From Lachnospiraceae bacterium (GTDB lineage: Bacteria; Bacillota; Clostridia; Lachnospirales; Lachnospiraceae): 64,000 bases of DNA. The DNA lies in contig JAEEXY010000003.1 of NCBI GenBank assembly GCA_016288005.1, positions 1-64,000 of the forward strand. The letters run 5' to 3'. The notes under the pieces were generated by a model. The model worked only from the letters and a program-made list of their open reading frames with translations, made no database searches and was not told where the DNA came from. This document shows, one piece after another, positions 35,034 through 44,011 of this stretch. Each line of letters opens with the position of its first letter. Positions within the stretch are counted from its first letter, which is position 1. The position numbers were made by a program, and so were the translations under genes.

Positions 35034-36158
35034 TTATCTCATCCTTACCAGTTCATATTCACGGGTCCCGACGCCTATCTTTTCCGCGTGCTCGAGAGTT
35101 TCCGCCCATGAAACGTTGGGATTGCTGTTATGCCATACATCTCCGAGATCACGGAAATGAGGTTTTGCCATGTTGTCGCCGAGCTGGCTGTTGCGTATGG
35201 GAGCCGCCTGCTGGCACAGATCAACACATGCCTGGTCGAGCGCTACCGGATCGAAGGATGCCAGCATACCGATGTCGGGAAGTATCGGAGCGTCGTTCTC
35301 TCCGTGGCAGTCGCAGTTGGGCGAAACATCGGTTATCAGGCTGATGTGGAAATGCGGCCTGCCGCTCACAACCGCCGCAGTGTACTCCGCCATCTTCCTG
35401 CCGAGCAGCTGGGGCGCGTTCTCATTGTCGTTCTCTATCGCGTCAAATGCGCAGGCACCTATGCAGCGTCCGCAGCCCTTGCATTTATCGGTATCTATGC
35501 GTGCTTTGTTATTCTCATAAACGATAGCGTCGGAGCCGCACTCCTTAGCGCATCTTCGGCAGCCCCTGCACTCATCGGTGATGACATGCGGATGCCCGCT
35601 GTTGTGCTGCTGCATCTTTCCCGCGCGGCTGCCGCAGCCCATGCCGATATTCTTGATAGCGCCGCCGAAACCGGCCTGCTCATGCCCCTTGAAATGGCTG
35701 AGCGAGATAAATATATCGGCATCCATCACGGCGCGTCCGATGTAAGCCTCCTTGCAGTACTCACCGTTCGGTACGGGCACGATTATGTCGTCCGTGCCTC
35801 TCAGTCCGTCCGCGATGATTATCTGACATCCGGTGGTCACGGTATTGAAACCGTTGATATTCGCGCAGTCCAGATGCTCGAGAGCGTGCTTTCTGCTGCC
35901 GGGATAGAGCGTATTGCAGTCGGTAAGGAAAGGCAGTCCGCCGTTCTCCTTAACTACATCGGCCACAGCCTTCGCGTAGTTGGGGCGTAAATATGCCAGA
36001 TTGCCCAGCTCACCGAAATGCATCTTTATCGCGACAAACTTGTTTTCCATGTCAATGCTGCCGATTCCCGCAGTCCTGATCAGTCTCTGAAGCTTTGCGG
36101 GCAGGCTGACGCCCAAAACCGTCCTGAAATCCGTAAAATATACTTTTGATCTTTCCAT
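35034..36158 (-). CDS. DUF362 protein with two 4Fe-4S clusters
   Basis: A 374-aa iron-sulfur protein. The DUF362 region occupies most of the sequence, with GNLAYLRPNYAK and FISLSHFKGHEQAGFGGAIKN. A bacterial ferredoxin module at about residues 190-235 has two CX2CX2CX3C motifs (CRGCRRCAKEC and CKGCGRCIGAC). DUF362 proteins are common in anaerobes, often beside redox enzymes, with no settled function. The start at 36158 is preceded by AAAGGGG; a longer reading from 36212 lacks one. It precedes the nitroreductase gene. Confidence 0.88.
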   Translation of the reverse strand: MERSKVYFTDFRTVLGVSLPAKLQRLIRTAGIGSIDMENKFVAIKMHFGELGNLAYLRPNYAKAVADVVKENGGLPFLTDCNTLYPGSRKHALEHLDCANINGFNTVTTGCQIIIADGLRGTDDIIVPVPNGEYCKEAYIGRAVMDADIFISLSHFKGHEQAGFGGAIKNIGMGCGSRAGKMQQHNSGHPHVITDECRGCRRCAKECGSDAIVYENNKARIDTDKCKGCGRCIGACAFDAIENDNENAPQLLGRKMAEYTAAVVSGRPHFHISLITDVSPNCDCHGENDAPILPDIGMLASFDPVALDQACVDLCQQAAPIRNSQLGDNMAKPHFRDLGDVWHNSNPNVSWAETLEHAEKIGVGTREYELVRMR

Positions 36159-36239
36159 GCTGACCCCTTTCTTTTGCGTCGTTTTTGATCCTGTCACTCC
36201 CTCATGATACACTATAAGACCGTGATCTGAAAAGAGGGA

Positions 36240-36866
36240 TCACTCCGTCATCAGACGTTTGTAAATATCGAGCATACTCTCGATCTGATACCGCAGCAGC
36301 CAGGCCGCCTTCGCGTAAGCGGGCTCACGCTCCAGCGCTTCGAGCAGCTCCGGGTAATGCTCTTCCGTATCTTTGATATAGCTTATGATCTTCTCTTTGC
36401 CGAACCCCCATGCCATCGTGGTCATGTTATTGCAGCGGTCGAGGCATTTGACCAGCGCCGCCTTAGGGTTCCGCGCTATCGCGCCGTAATAGGCCTTGAT
36501 CATGTACGAGCGGTTTTCGTCCGTGTTTTTCTCACGTGTCAGGAGCCGCACGATCTCTTTGGTCTCCGCATCGACCGGCAGGTCGTCGAGTGTCTTTGCG
36601 CAGTCCTCAACCACATCGTGCAGCAGGCAGGCCGCTATGATCTCATCCTCCTCTATACCCATCGCCAGCGCGTGGCAGGCCAGGTTGAGCGGATGATAGA
36701 TATACGGGATATCAGACTTTTTCCGCGTCTGTCCCTCATGCGCCTCCACAGCGCAGTCCAGCGCCTTACCGGTATTCTCCAGCCCCAGCTCCCGCGCCAT
36801 ATCCCCGACATACGTTTTCATCTGCCCGAGATCAAATATCGTATCCTTAAATGTAAAGCTATGCAT
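36240..36866 (-). CDS. HD-domain phosphohydrolase, SpoT/Mesh1-like
   Basis: A 208-aa stand-alone HD protein resembling the hydrolase half of Rel/SpoT: AVEAHEGQTRKKSDIPYIYH supplies the first His, LLHDVVEDC the HD pair, and KCLDRCNNM the late Asp. Stand-alone members (Mesh1-type) hydrolyse ppGpp to GDP and pyrophosphate, or act on other nucleotides. The start at 36866 is the second ATG, 6 nt after GGAGG; the first ATG overlaps that site. It follows the GH10-esterase gene by 22 bp on the same strand. Confidence 0.82.
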   Translation of the reverse strand: MHSFTFKDTIFDLGQMKTYVGDMARELGLENTGKALDCAVEAHEGQTRKKSDIPYIYHPLNLACHALAMGIEEDEIIAACLLHDVVEDCAKTLDDLPVDAETKEIVRLLTREKNTDENRSYMIKAYYGAIARNPKAALVKCLDRCNNMTTMAWGFGKEKIISYIKDTEEHYPELLEALEREPAYAKAAWLLRYQIESMLDIYKRLMTE

Positions 36867-36888
36867 GCGCATCCTCCGTTAACAGGAC

Positions 36889-38958
36889 TTATCGTATCCT
36901 CTTCATCCAAGCTCTCGCCAGATCCGTCCACAGCCCCACATCCTCTTTAAGGCTCATGTCCAGTCCGAACGAAGGCATCTCCCTGCCGCTGAAAAACTGC
37001 TCGATGAGCTCCTGCCTGCGCGTCTCGGAGACGTTCACGCCCTTGCCTTCCTTTACCGCGAACGCGGCCCGCATCGTCTGCTCCATCGTATAGCCGCCGC
37101 CCGACCATCCTCTGAAAAATGCCTTGTCGGCCACGGACAGCCCATGGAATCCGTCAGGGAATACATAATGCGCGAAAGGTACCTTTTTCTGCCTGAGAGC
37201 CATCGCGAACAGGTATGTATTCTCTACCGGAACGAGAGAATCCGTCTCGGTCTGCCACAGGAAGCACGGAGGCGTATCCTCTTTAACCTGTTTCTCACAC
37301 GAGTAGTAGTCCAGCTCCTCCTGCGAGGGCTCGGGCCCGAGCAGCGCGCGTATCGAGTCCTTATGAGTATACTCACCGGCCGTGATCACGGGGTATGAGA
37401 GGATCACGCCGTCCGGTCTGTTCGAAATCTCCGCGTATTCGGGATTCTCATCCTTCACATCACCGTAATGTACCGCAAGGCTGGCGCAGACATGTCCGCC
37501 CGCCGAAAAACCGCAGACAAACAGCTTTCTGCCGTCGACATTGTTTTCCACGGCATGCTTTCTGATCCATCTGACAGCCCTCGAAATGTCCTTCAGCGGC
37601 TGACTTTTAAGCGGCACGGACATCGTGATGTCCGTGGTATAGCAGAGCACGAAAGCATTCATCCCGCTGTCGTAGAACTCGCGCGCGGCCAGCTCACCCT
37701 CATGAGGAGTGAGCATGCAGTATCCGCCGCCCGGCACCACGAGCATGCAGTCTCTTTTTTCATCGTCGTTGTGGATATACGCGAAAAGATTCGGTGTAAA
37801 ACCGTACGCCGCAGCGTAGTCGTACTCCCCGTCCTCCCAGATGTTCCTGCGGAAAATGTTCATTTCGCGCTTCGGCATGCCTACAGGTATGAACTCCTCG
37901 TCGGTATAACCGGGCTCCCATTTATCTATGCTGTCTTTGGGCACTGCTGCTTCGAGCACCGCGTAGTAGGCCTCCTTGGCCTCACATTTGCCCGCAAAGA
38001 GCAGCGGGTGGCTCGTCTCTCTCCGAAATCCCGACAGCCAGCTGTCCTCATCCCTCAGGTTCCAGAATGTTACGCTCGTGACATCGGCTTCTCCGGTCTT
38101 TTTGGCGTCCAGATAAATGCCGAAGAGCTCGCGGTAACGCTCTGCCAGCGCATGCATCGACTCCTCGGAAGGATCGGCATTGTGCATATCGAGCTCGGTC
38201 ACGTTGATCTGCAGCCCGAGCGCGCCGTACATGTTGAGGGCTGTGCGGTATGTCTCAAGATCGGGCTCCTTCATCAGCATATGCGACTGCATCCCCATGC
38301 CGTCGACCAGGCCCTTTTCCTTCAGCGGTTTCAGTATGTTCGCTATGATAAAGTCGCGCTTCCATTCGATCGCACTGTCATAGTCGTTATAAAAGAGCGC
38401 AACGCCGGGCGCGGCGTATTTCCGGGCAAATTCAAAGGCCTTCGCCACATAGTCGTCGCCGACCGTACGGGTCCAGAGCGATTTCCTGAACGCGCCGTCG
38501 TTTACCGCTTCGTTCACCACATCCCACGCGTAGATGATGCCGGGGTACTCAGTCTGCACAAAGCCCAGCACTCCGCGGATATAGCTCTCCAGTCTCGCAA
38601 GCATCGTCTCCCTCCCGGCGAGCGGAAGGTTCTCATTGTACTGCTCGCAGAAAAACCACTTCGGCGTCTGGTTATGCCACACCAGTGTGTGTCCGCGCAT
38701 CGCGAGCCCGTTTTTCTTTGCGAATTCCAGGTACGGCACGGCAATGTCAAACTTCAGTGCGGGCGCCGGATCGTATTTATCGGGGGCGGACTTGTTCGCC
38801 TCGGTGTCGAGAAAGAATTCGGGCTTCATGTCGTTCTCGCACGTGAAGCTGCCGAACTGCGCGCAGAGGAACTTCATCTGCGCAGGTGTATACAGATTGC
38901 GGCGCGAAATGGCCGCTCCTATCTTAAAATAAGGTTCGTAGGCAGTCTTAAGGTTCAT
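36889..38958 (-). CDS. Cytoplasmic GH10 xylanase fused to an acetyl-esterase-like domain
   Basis: A 689-aa two-domain enzyme with no signal peptide. Residues 1-340 are a GH10 endo-beta-1,4-xylanase: the acid/base Glu150 in DVVNEAVND and nucleophile Glu255 in NVTELDMH. Residues about 370-660 are an alpha/beta hydrolase of the acetyl-xylan-esterase kind, with nucleophile Ser in GFSAGGHV and a His in DGFHGLS. It should split and deacetylate imported xylo-oligosaccharides in the cytoplasm. The start at 38958 (second ATG, after GGAGG) overlaps the WYL regulator by 11 bp, so translation is coupled. Confidence 0.9.
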   Translation of the reverse strand: MNLKTAYEPYFKIGAAISRRNLYTPAQMKFLCAQFGSFTCENDMKPEFFLDTEANKSAPDKYDPAPALKFDIAVPYLEFAKKNGLAMRGHTLVWHNQTPKWFFCEQYNENLPLAGRETMLARLESYIRGVLGFVQTEYPGIIYAWDVVNEAVNDGAFRKSLWTRTVGDDYVAKAFEFARKYAAPGVALFYNDYDSAIEWKRDFIIANILKPLKEKGLVDGMGMQSHMLMKEPDLETYRTALNMYGALGLQINVTELDMHNADPSEESMHALAERYRELFGIYLDAKKTGEADVTSVTFWNLRDEDSWLSGFRRETSHPLLFAGKCEAKEAYYAVLEAAVPKDSIDKWEPGYTDEEFIPVGMPKREMNIFRRNIWEDGEYDYAAAYGFTPNLFAYIHNDDEKRDCMLVVPGGGYCMLTPHEGELAAREFYDSGMNAFVLCYTTDITMSVPLKSQPLKDISRAVRWIRKHAVENNVDGRKLFVCGFSAGGHVCASLAVHYGDVKDENPEYAEISNRPDGVILSYPVITAGEYTHKDSIRALLGPEPSQEELDYYSCEKQVKEDTPPCFLWQTETDSLVPVENTYLFAMALRQKKVPFAHYVFPDGFHGLSVADKAFFRGWSGGGYTMEQTMRAAFAVKEGKGVNVSETRRQELIEQFFSGREMPSFGLDMSLKEDVGLWTDLARAWMKRIR

Positions 38959-39955
38959 CGGCATCCTCCATGTTTTCCAGGAATCTCTTTGCGGTTTCCT
39001 TTATCTCGTCCACTACATCCGCAGGAGATACGATCCTTACGTCCTTCCCGAGGCCGAATATCCAGCCGTAGAACTGCGGGCTGATGAATACGTCCACGTT
39101 CAGTTCGCTGTGCTTCTCATCGACCGGCAGGATAGCGATATCCTTGCCGAACCTGTCGATGAACACACCGCTCATCTTGTTGTGGAAATATATCTTTACA
39201 CGCTTTTTTTCACCGCCGTACATGCCGAATGCCGCCTTGGAGTACACCGCCATGTCCAGATCCCTGAACTCGTCCTCGCCTTCGCGCTTTTCCCCGATCA
39301 TCTCGGGCCGGATCATCTTGTCGACGCGGTAATGCTTGCAGGTTTTGCTGAAATCGTCAAAAGCGATCAGATAATAGTACTCGTCGTCCCATGTCAGCGC
39401 CCACGGGCTCACAACAAAATAGTCGCCGCCGTGCAGTATGTACTGCGATTTGTCCGGCTGCCAGTGGAAATACTTGAAGCGGATCTTGCGGTTGTGCGCG
39501 ATCGCGTTATGTATCTCATCGACACTGTAATAAATGCTCTCGTTCATGGTCTTTATGCGGCCCTGGACGAAAACCTGGCGCTGCAGCTGATTTGCCTGAT
39601 AAATGCTCACAAAGCCCTTGATCTTCTTGATCAGGTCTCTCGATTTGCGTTCGGATATAAACTTTGAAGACTGTATCGCGTCGATCAGGAGCTTGACCTC
39701 CGCCAGCTCGAACTCGCGCGTACCCACATGATAATAGGTCTCTCTTCCGACCTTTTCCTTGATGATCTCGATCCCGAACTTGTCTGTCATGTCCTGGAAA
39801 TCGGTATAGATGCTCTTGCGCTCCGCAGTCACGTCGTGCTTTTCCAGCTCCTCCATGATCTGCGGCATCGTAAGGGCGTGCTCGTCGTCTGTTTTCTCGA
39901 GCATGATCTGCATGAGATAGGTAAATTTAAACTTCTGGTTAGTTCCTTTAGACAT
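38948..39955 (-). CDS. WYL-domain transcriptional regulator
   Basis: A 335-aa regulator of the YafY/WYL type. The N-terminal 80 residues hold a winged helix-turn-helix (LTMPQIMEELEKHDVTAERKS region). Residues about 140-225 form the WYL domain, with IRFKYFHWQ, SPWALTWDDEYYYLIAFDD and HYRVDKM, and a C-terminal WCX-like extension ends the protein. WYL domains sense ligands, sometimes nucleic acid or nucleotide. It overlaps the xylanase-esterase gene and probably regulates that operon. Confidence 0.88.
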   Translation of the reverse strand: MSKGTNQKFKFTYLMQIMLEKTDDEHALTMPQIMEELEKHDVTAERKSIYTDFQDMTDKFGIEIIKEKVGRETYYHVGTREFELAEVKLLIDAIQSSKFISERKSRDLIKKIKGFVSIYQANQLQRQVFVQGRIKTMNESIYYSVDEIHNAIAHNRKIRFKYFHWQPDKSQYILHGGDYFVVSPWALTWDDEYYYLIAFDDFSKTCKHYRVDKMIRPEMIGEKREGEDEFRDLDMAVYSKAAFGMYGGEKKRVKIYFHNKMSGVFIDRFGKDIAILPVDEKHSELNVDVFISPQFYGWIFGLGKDVRIVSPADVVDEIKETAKRFLENMEDADEP

Positions 39956-40021
39956 GACGGCCCCCCTGTCTGTGAAATGACTATGCCTTCACAGACAGTA
40001 TACCAGTAAAATGAGTCCAAT

Positions 40022-40041
40022 AAAAGGTGCCTGTCACCATA
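40022..40041. repeat. 20-bp dispersed repeat, copy 2
   Basis: Identical to 25332-25351. It sits between the HydG stop codon region and the promoter area of the WYL gene. Confidence 0.75.
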
Positions 40042-40059
40042 AAAAAACTATAAACTCGG

Positions 40060-41508
40060 TCAGAACCTGAAATCGCGTCTGTTCGACGAACGAATATCGC
40101 GGATATGTTCCGCCGCGAGCTCCCTGATCTTATCTTTCGGGATGCGCTTTAATTCCTCTTCTATCATCTTATAGCCTGTAGCCTTTGTCTCGGGTGAGGC
40201 ATAATCCTCGAGATACTCTGCCAGAGTCATGAGCGCGTTCGGATGACAGCAGTTGAGTATCTGTCCCTTTTTGCACAGGCTCATGAAACGGTCTCCGGTC
40301 CTGCCTTCGCGGTAGCATGCGGTACAGAACGAAGGAATGTGGCCGGTCTGCATCAGCCAGTGAACCACCTCGTCGAGCGTACGCTGGTCGGATACGTCGA
40401 ACTGCTCGGTATCATGCGGTCTTTCCTCCGAAGTATAGCCGCCGACAGAGGTACGCGACGCGCCGCTCACCTGCGAAATGCCGACCTGCAGGAGTCTCCT
40501 GCGGACCTCCTCCGACTCTCTGGTGGAAACGATCATGCCGGTATAGGGCACTGCCAGTCTGATGCATGCCGCGATCTTTGTAAATGTCTCATCGTCGATA
40601 CCGTTGTCAAACATATCGGGATCGATATCGTCCGCCCTCTTGACCCTGGGAACGCTGATGGTATGCGGTCCGACGCCATGTACGGCCTCCAGATGCTCCG
40701 CATGCATGATCAGTCCCGCAAACTCGTATTTGTACAGCTCCAGGCCGAACAGCACGCCCAGGCCGACATCGTCGATGCCGCCTTCCATCGCGCGGTCCAT
40801 CGCCTCGGTATGATAAGCGTAATCATGCTTGGGTCCGGTGGGATGGAGCTTTAAGTAGCTGTCCTTGTGGTAGGTCTCCTGGAACAGGATATAGGTACCG
40901 ATGCCCGCTTCCTTAAGTTTTCTGTAATTCTCCACGGTCGTTGCCGCAATGTTTACGTTCACGCGCCTGATATCGCCGTTTTTGTGATGCACGCTGTAAA
41001 TGGTCTTGATGCAGTCCAATATATATTCGATCGGGTTATTAACCGGGTCCTCGCCGGCCTCGATCGCCAGACGCTTATGTCCCATATCCTGCAGCGCGAT
41101 GACCTCTGCCTTTACCTCTTCCTGGGTCAGCTTTTTTCTCGCGATATGCTTGTTCTTCAGGTGATAGGGACAGTAAAGACATCCGTTCACGCAGTAGTTT
41201 GACAGATACAGAGGCGCAAAGAGCACGATCCTGTTGCCGTAAAACGCCAGCTTGATCTCCTCTGCGATCTCATACATCTTCTGTATCTTCTCGGGTATCT
41301 CACAGGCTAAGAGCACCGATGCCTCGCGGTGTGTCAGGCCCGCGCAGGTGCAGCCGTTCCCTTCCTTTACGGGTCTGGCCTTTTCGAGTATTTTATCGAT
41401 CAGCTCGACATTGTTCTTGTTCTCCTCCGCGTACGCGAGTGTGGCGCGGATCTCCTCATCGTTGATGAATTCCTCTGCTTTTAATGATCTCGGATCATAT
41501 TTTGCCAT
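40060..41508 (-). CDS. hydG: [FeFe]-hydrogenase maturation radical SAM enzyme HydG
   Basis: A 482-aa radical SAM tyrosine lyase that makes the CO and CN ligands of the H-cluster precursor. The radical SAM motif CVNGCLYC (CX3CX2C) lies near residue 105. The C-terminal auxiliary-cluster motif CTACYREG ... CKKGQILNCC holds CX2C plus a distal Cys as in HydG, which separates it from ThiH. Length is usual. It is the last gene of the maturation operon hydF-hydE-hydG, with a 53-bp gap after hydE. The hydrogenase itself is not in the window. Confidence 0.95.
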   Translation of the reverse strand: MAKYDPRSLKAEEFINDEEIRATLAYAEENKNNVELIDKILEKARPVKEGNGCTCAGLTHREASVLLACEIPEKIQKMYEIAEEIKLAFYGNRIVLFAPLYLSNYCVNGCLYCPYHLKNKHIARKKLTQEEVKAEVIALQDMGHKRLAIEAGEDPVNNPIEYILDCIKTIYSVHHKNGDIRRVNVNIAATTVENYRKLKEAGIGTYILFQETYHKDSYLKLHPTGPKHDYAYHTEAMDRAMEGGIDDVGLGVLFGLELYKYEFAGLIMHAEHLEAVHGVGPHTISVPRVKRADDIDPDMFDNGIDDETFTKIAACIRLAVPYTGMIVSTRESEEVRRRLLQVGISQVSGASRTSVGGYTSEERPHDTEQFDVSDQRTLDEVVHWLMQTGHIPSFCTACYREGRTGDRFMSLCKKGQILNCCHPNALMTLAEYLEDYASPETKATGYKMIEEELKRIPKDKIRELAAEHIRDIRSSNRRDFRF

Positions 41509-41561
41509 AATGTTTATCTCTCCTTTTTCATGATTATCTGCGTTATATATTCAGGCAGGAT

Positions 41562-42638
41562 TTATCCGGCAGCGCCCTGTAAGCCCCTTACGGGATGCCC
41601 CGGCGCGTCTCCGCGGTCCACGGCCAGCGTGCAGCCGACGGCTTTCATCCTTGCCTCAAGACAGCCTCTGCACTGCGCGGATTCTTCGCCGGTGCAGATC
41701 TTGTTGTCGTACAGTTCGTATTTTTTCCTGACGCTCACGGGCGAAAGGTTCGGCATGACCACATTGGCTCCCGCCAGGATACCCTTTTCGCGGCCCTGCG
41801 GGTCTATCGTGCCGAGCGCGGTGGTGGCCGGAAGCAGCACTTTGGGCAGCGTAAGCCTGATCACCGAGAGCAGGAACAGCGTCAGCTCCAATGTCCCCTG
41901 TTTTTCGCCCCCGAACGGTGTATTCCTATGTGGGATGAAAGGACCGATCCCGCACATGTCGGGCTCAAAGCTCTTTATAAATGCCAGATCCTTTGCCAGA
42001 GCCGCCGCAGTCTGTCCGGGCGATCCGACCATAAAACCGCAGCCGACCTGGTAGCCGATCTCCTTCAGGTCAATGAGACACCGCATCCTGTTGTCAAACG
42101 ACATCTCCGCGGGATGCAGCATGGCGTAATGCTTCGGGTCGGCAGTCTCATGGCGCAGCAGATATCTGTCCGCGCCCGCGTCGTACAGCGCCTTGTAGCT
42201 CTCACGGCTCCGCTCGCCCATCGACAGGGTAACGGCGCAGTCGGGATGAGCGCTTTTTAAGGCCGATACGATATCGCACAGCACGGCATCCGTAAAATAG
42301 GCATCCTCACCGCCCTGCAGCACAAAGGTCCGAAATCCCAGCCCGTAGCCTTCATCGGCGCAGGCGAGTATCTCATCCTTGCTCAGGCGGTAACGCTCGG
42401 CCTGCCTGTTATCCCTGCGTATCCCGCAGTATAGGCAGTTGTTTTTGCAGATGCTGCTTATCTCTATCAGTCCGCGTGTGTATATTGCGTTGCCGAACAC
42501 GTCCTTTCTCTTTTCGGCGGCGAGCGACGCCAGCAGCTCGGAAGCTCCCGCATCCCTGCCCTCGATCAGCTCCTCGTATTCGGCTTCCGTAAGCCCGTGT
42601 TCGCGGTCGAGTTTTTCTATCAGTTCGCGTTCAGTCAT
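41562..42638 (-). CDS. hydE: [FeFe]-hydrogenase maturation radical SAM enzyme HydE
   Basis: A 358-aa radical SAM protein of the BioB-like group. The motif CKNNCLYCGIRR (CX3CX2C) is at about residue 63, followed by LQGGED, RHETADPKHYAMLHP and QVGCGFMVGSPGQT, all typical of HydE. It acts with HydG and HydF in building the diiron subcluster, probably processing the HydG product. It overlaps hydF by 8 bp and precedes hydG. Confidence 0.95.
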   Translation of the reverse strand: MTERELIEKLDREHGLTEAEYEELIEGRDAGASELLASLAAEKRKDVFGNAIYTRGLIEISSICKNNCLYCGIRRDNRQAERYRLSKDEILACADEGYGLGFRTFVLQGGEDAYFTDAVLCDIVSALKSAHPDCAVTLSMGERSRESYKALYDAGADRYLLRHETADPKHYAMLHPAEMSFDNRMRCLIDLKEIGYQVGCGFMVGSPGQTAAALAKDLAFIKSFEPDMCGIGPFIPHRNTPFGGEKQGTLELTLFLLSVIRLTLPKVLLPATTALGTIDPQGREKGILAGANVVMPNLSPVSVRKKYELYDNKICTGEESAQCRGCLEARMKAVGCTLAVDRGDAPGHPVRGLQGAAG

Positions 42639-43848
42639 GCGCCTTCATCCTTTCCGTGAGCCGGTCATGCAGCGCGGGGAACAGGCGCAGGCTCCGCTCG
42701 AGCGTCCCGGTCATGAAGGCGATTGCGATGCCGTAGTTGGTAAACGGCACTCCCTGTTTCACGGCCTCATCCATGCGGGCAAGCACCGCGTTCTCGGTCA
42801 GCATGCAGCCGCCGCAATGGATCACGAGGCTATATGGCGAGAGGTCCTCGGGAAACTCATTTCCCGAGCTCGTCTCTATCACGAGTTCCTTACCCGTATA
42901 GGCTCTCAGCCATCCCGGGATCTTGACCGTCCCGATGTCGTTGCACTGCCTGTGATGTGAGCAGCCCTCGGCCATCAGTATCCGGTCTCCGTCCCTTAAT
43001 CCGCTCACGGCACCGATGCCCCCGATCGCGGTCTCTAAGAATCCCTTATATCTGGCCATCAGTATCGAGAATGATGTAAGCGGTATGTCGTCGGGAACGG
43101 TCTGCGCGACTTTTTTGAACGCCTGGCTGTCGGTGATCACCATGGCAGGCTCGATCCCCGGCTTTTCAAGCAGTCCGGCAAGTTCGGTATCGCGACAGAC
43201 TACCGGTATCGCGCCGTGGTCCATCAGGTCGCGTATCGTCTGCTGCTGCGGCAGTATGAGCCTCCCTTTAGGCGCCGACTCATCGATCGGACAGACAAGT
43301 ATGCACAGGTCCTGCGGGGAAACCAGGTCTCCGACCAGTTTTTTCTCTTCCTTTTCCGGGATCAGTCTTGCGAGCCTCTCCTTTAACGTTCCGATGCCTT
43401 CTCCGGTCAGCGTGCTGACCTTTGCCGCACCTTCGGGTGCAGGCAGCGCCGTACCCATATCGACTTTGTTCCATGCGATCAGCGAAGGTATCTTCCGCTC
43501 GCCTATCAGCGCGAGCAGCTCCCTGTCGGTATCTGTCAGCCCCACGCACGCATCGGCGACCAGCACCGCGATGTCGCAGGTCTTCAGTATCTCGCGGGTT
43601 TTCTTCACGCGCTCGCCGCCGAGCTTTCCTTCATCGTCAAAGCCCGGCGTGTCGATGATCATCACGGGTCCGAGCGGCAGCAGCTCCATGGCCTTTTTGA
43701 CCGGATCCGTCGTCGTGCCCTTAACGTCCGACACCACGGCCAGCTCCTGGCCCGTGACCGCGTTTACGAGGCTCGATTTGCCGGCGTTTCTCACACCGAA
43801 AAAACCGATATGCGTCCGCTCGCCGGACGGTGTTTCGTTTAAACTCAT
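42631..43848 (-). CDS. hydF: [FeFe]-hydrogenase maturation GTPase HydF
   Basis: A 405-aa scaffold GTPase that receives the diiron subcluster and passes it to the hydrogenase. The GTPase domain has GVRNAGKSS (P-loop), DTPGFDDEG and WNKVD. The C-terminal part has the cluster-binding motif with HHRQCND (HXH-like) and HCGGCM. The start at 43848 follows AAAAGGAGG, so a longer reading from 43956 is rejected; that stretch also encodes the leader hairpin. It is first of three overlapping maturation genes. Confidence 0.95.
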   Translation of the reverse strand: MSLNETPSGERTHIGFFGVRNAGKSSLVNAVTGQELAVVSDVKGTTTDPVKKAMELLPLGPVMIIDTPGFDDEGKLGGERVKKTREILKTCDIAVLVADACVGLTDTDRELLALIGERKIPSLIAWNKVDMGTALPAPEGAAKVSTLTGEGIGTLKERLARLIPEKEEKKLVGDLVSPQDLCILVCPIDESAPKGRLILPQQQTIRDLMDHGAIPVVCRDTELAGLLEKPGIEPAMVITDSQAFKKVAQTVPDDIPLTSFSILMARYKGFLETAIGGIGAVSGLRDGDRILMAEGCSHHRQCNDIGTVKIPGWLRAYTGKELVIETSSGNEFPEDLSPYSLVIHCGGCMLTENAVLARMDEAVKQGVPFTNYGIAIAFMTGTLERSLRLFPALHDRLTERMKAHD

Positions 43849-43879
43849 GCTTCCTCCTTTTTTCATCTCGCTTATAATG

Positions 43880-43920
43880 CGAAAGGACCGCTGTCCCTGT
43901 GACAAGGGTACAGCGGTCCT
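43880..43920 (-). terminator. Hairpin (attenuator or processing site) before hydF
   Basis: An 11-bp stem AGGACCGCTGT (43884-43894) with its complement (43910-43920) and inner CCCT/AGGG. It is followed on the minus strand by TTTC, a weak T-run. It lies between the TM1266-like gene and hydF and could attenuate or stabilise the hyd message. Confidence 0.55.
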
Positions 43921-44011
43921 GTAGTATTCAGGTCTGCGATGCATCTTGTCTTTCACCTCAAGGTTAGTTTCGGTGTCAGGGGATGTGGGACAGTATTCAG
44001 TTGAAATTATA

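Noticed and set aside
37468-39084. Long plus-strand open frame of 538 codons
   Set aside because: It lies antisense to the GH10-esterase and WYL genes, which have full catalytic motifs and ribosome-binding sites. The product is His/Arg/Val-rich with no motif.
40060-41508. ThiH (tyrosine lyase for thiamine) instead of HydG
   Set aside because: The C-terminal auxiliary-cluster cysteines (CTAC, CKK...NCC) and the adjacent hydE and hydF genes point to HydG.
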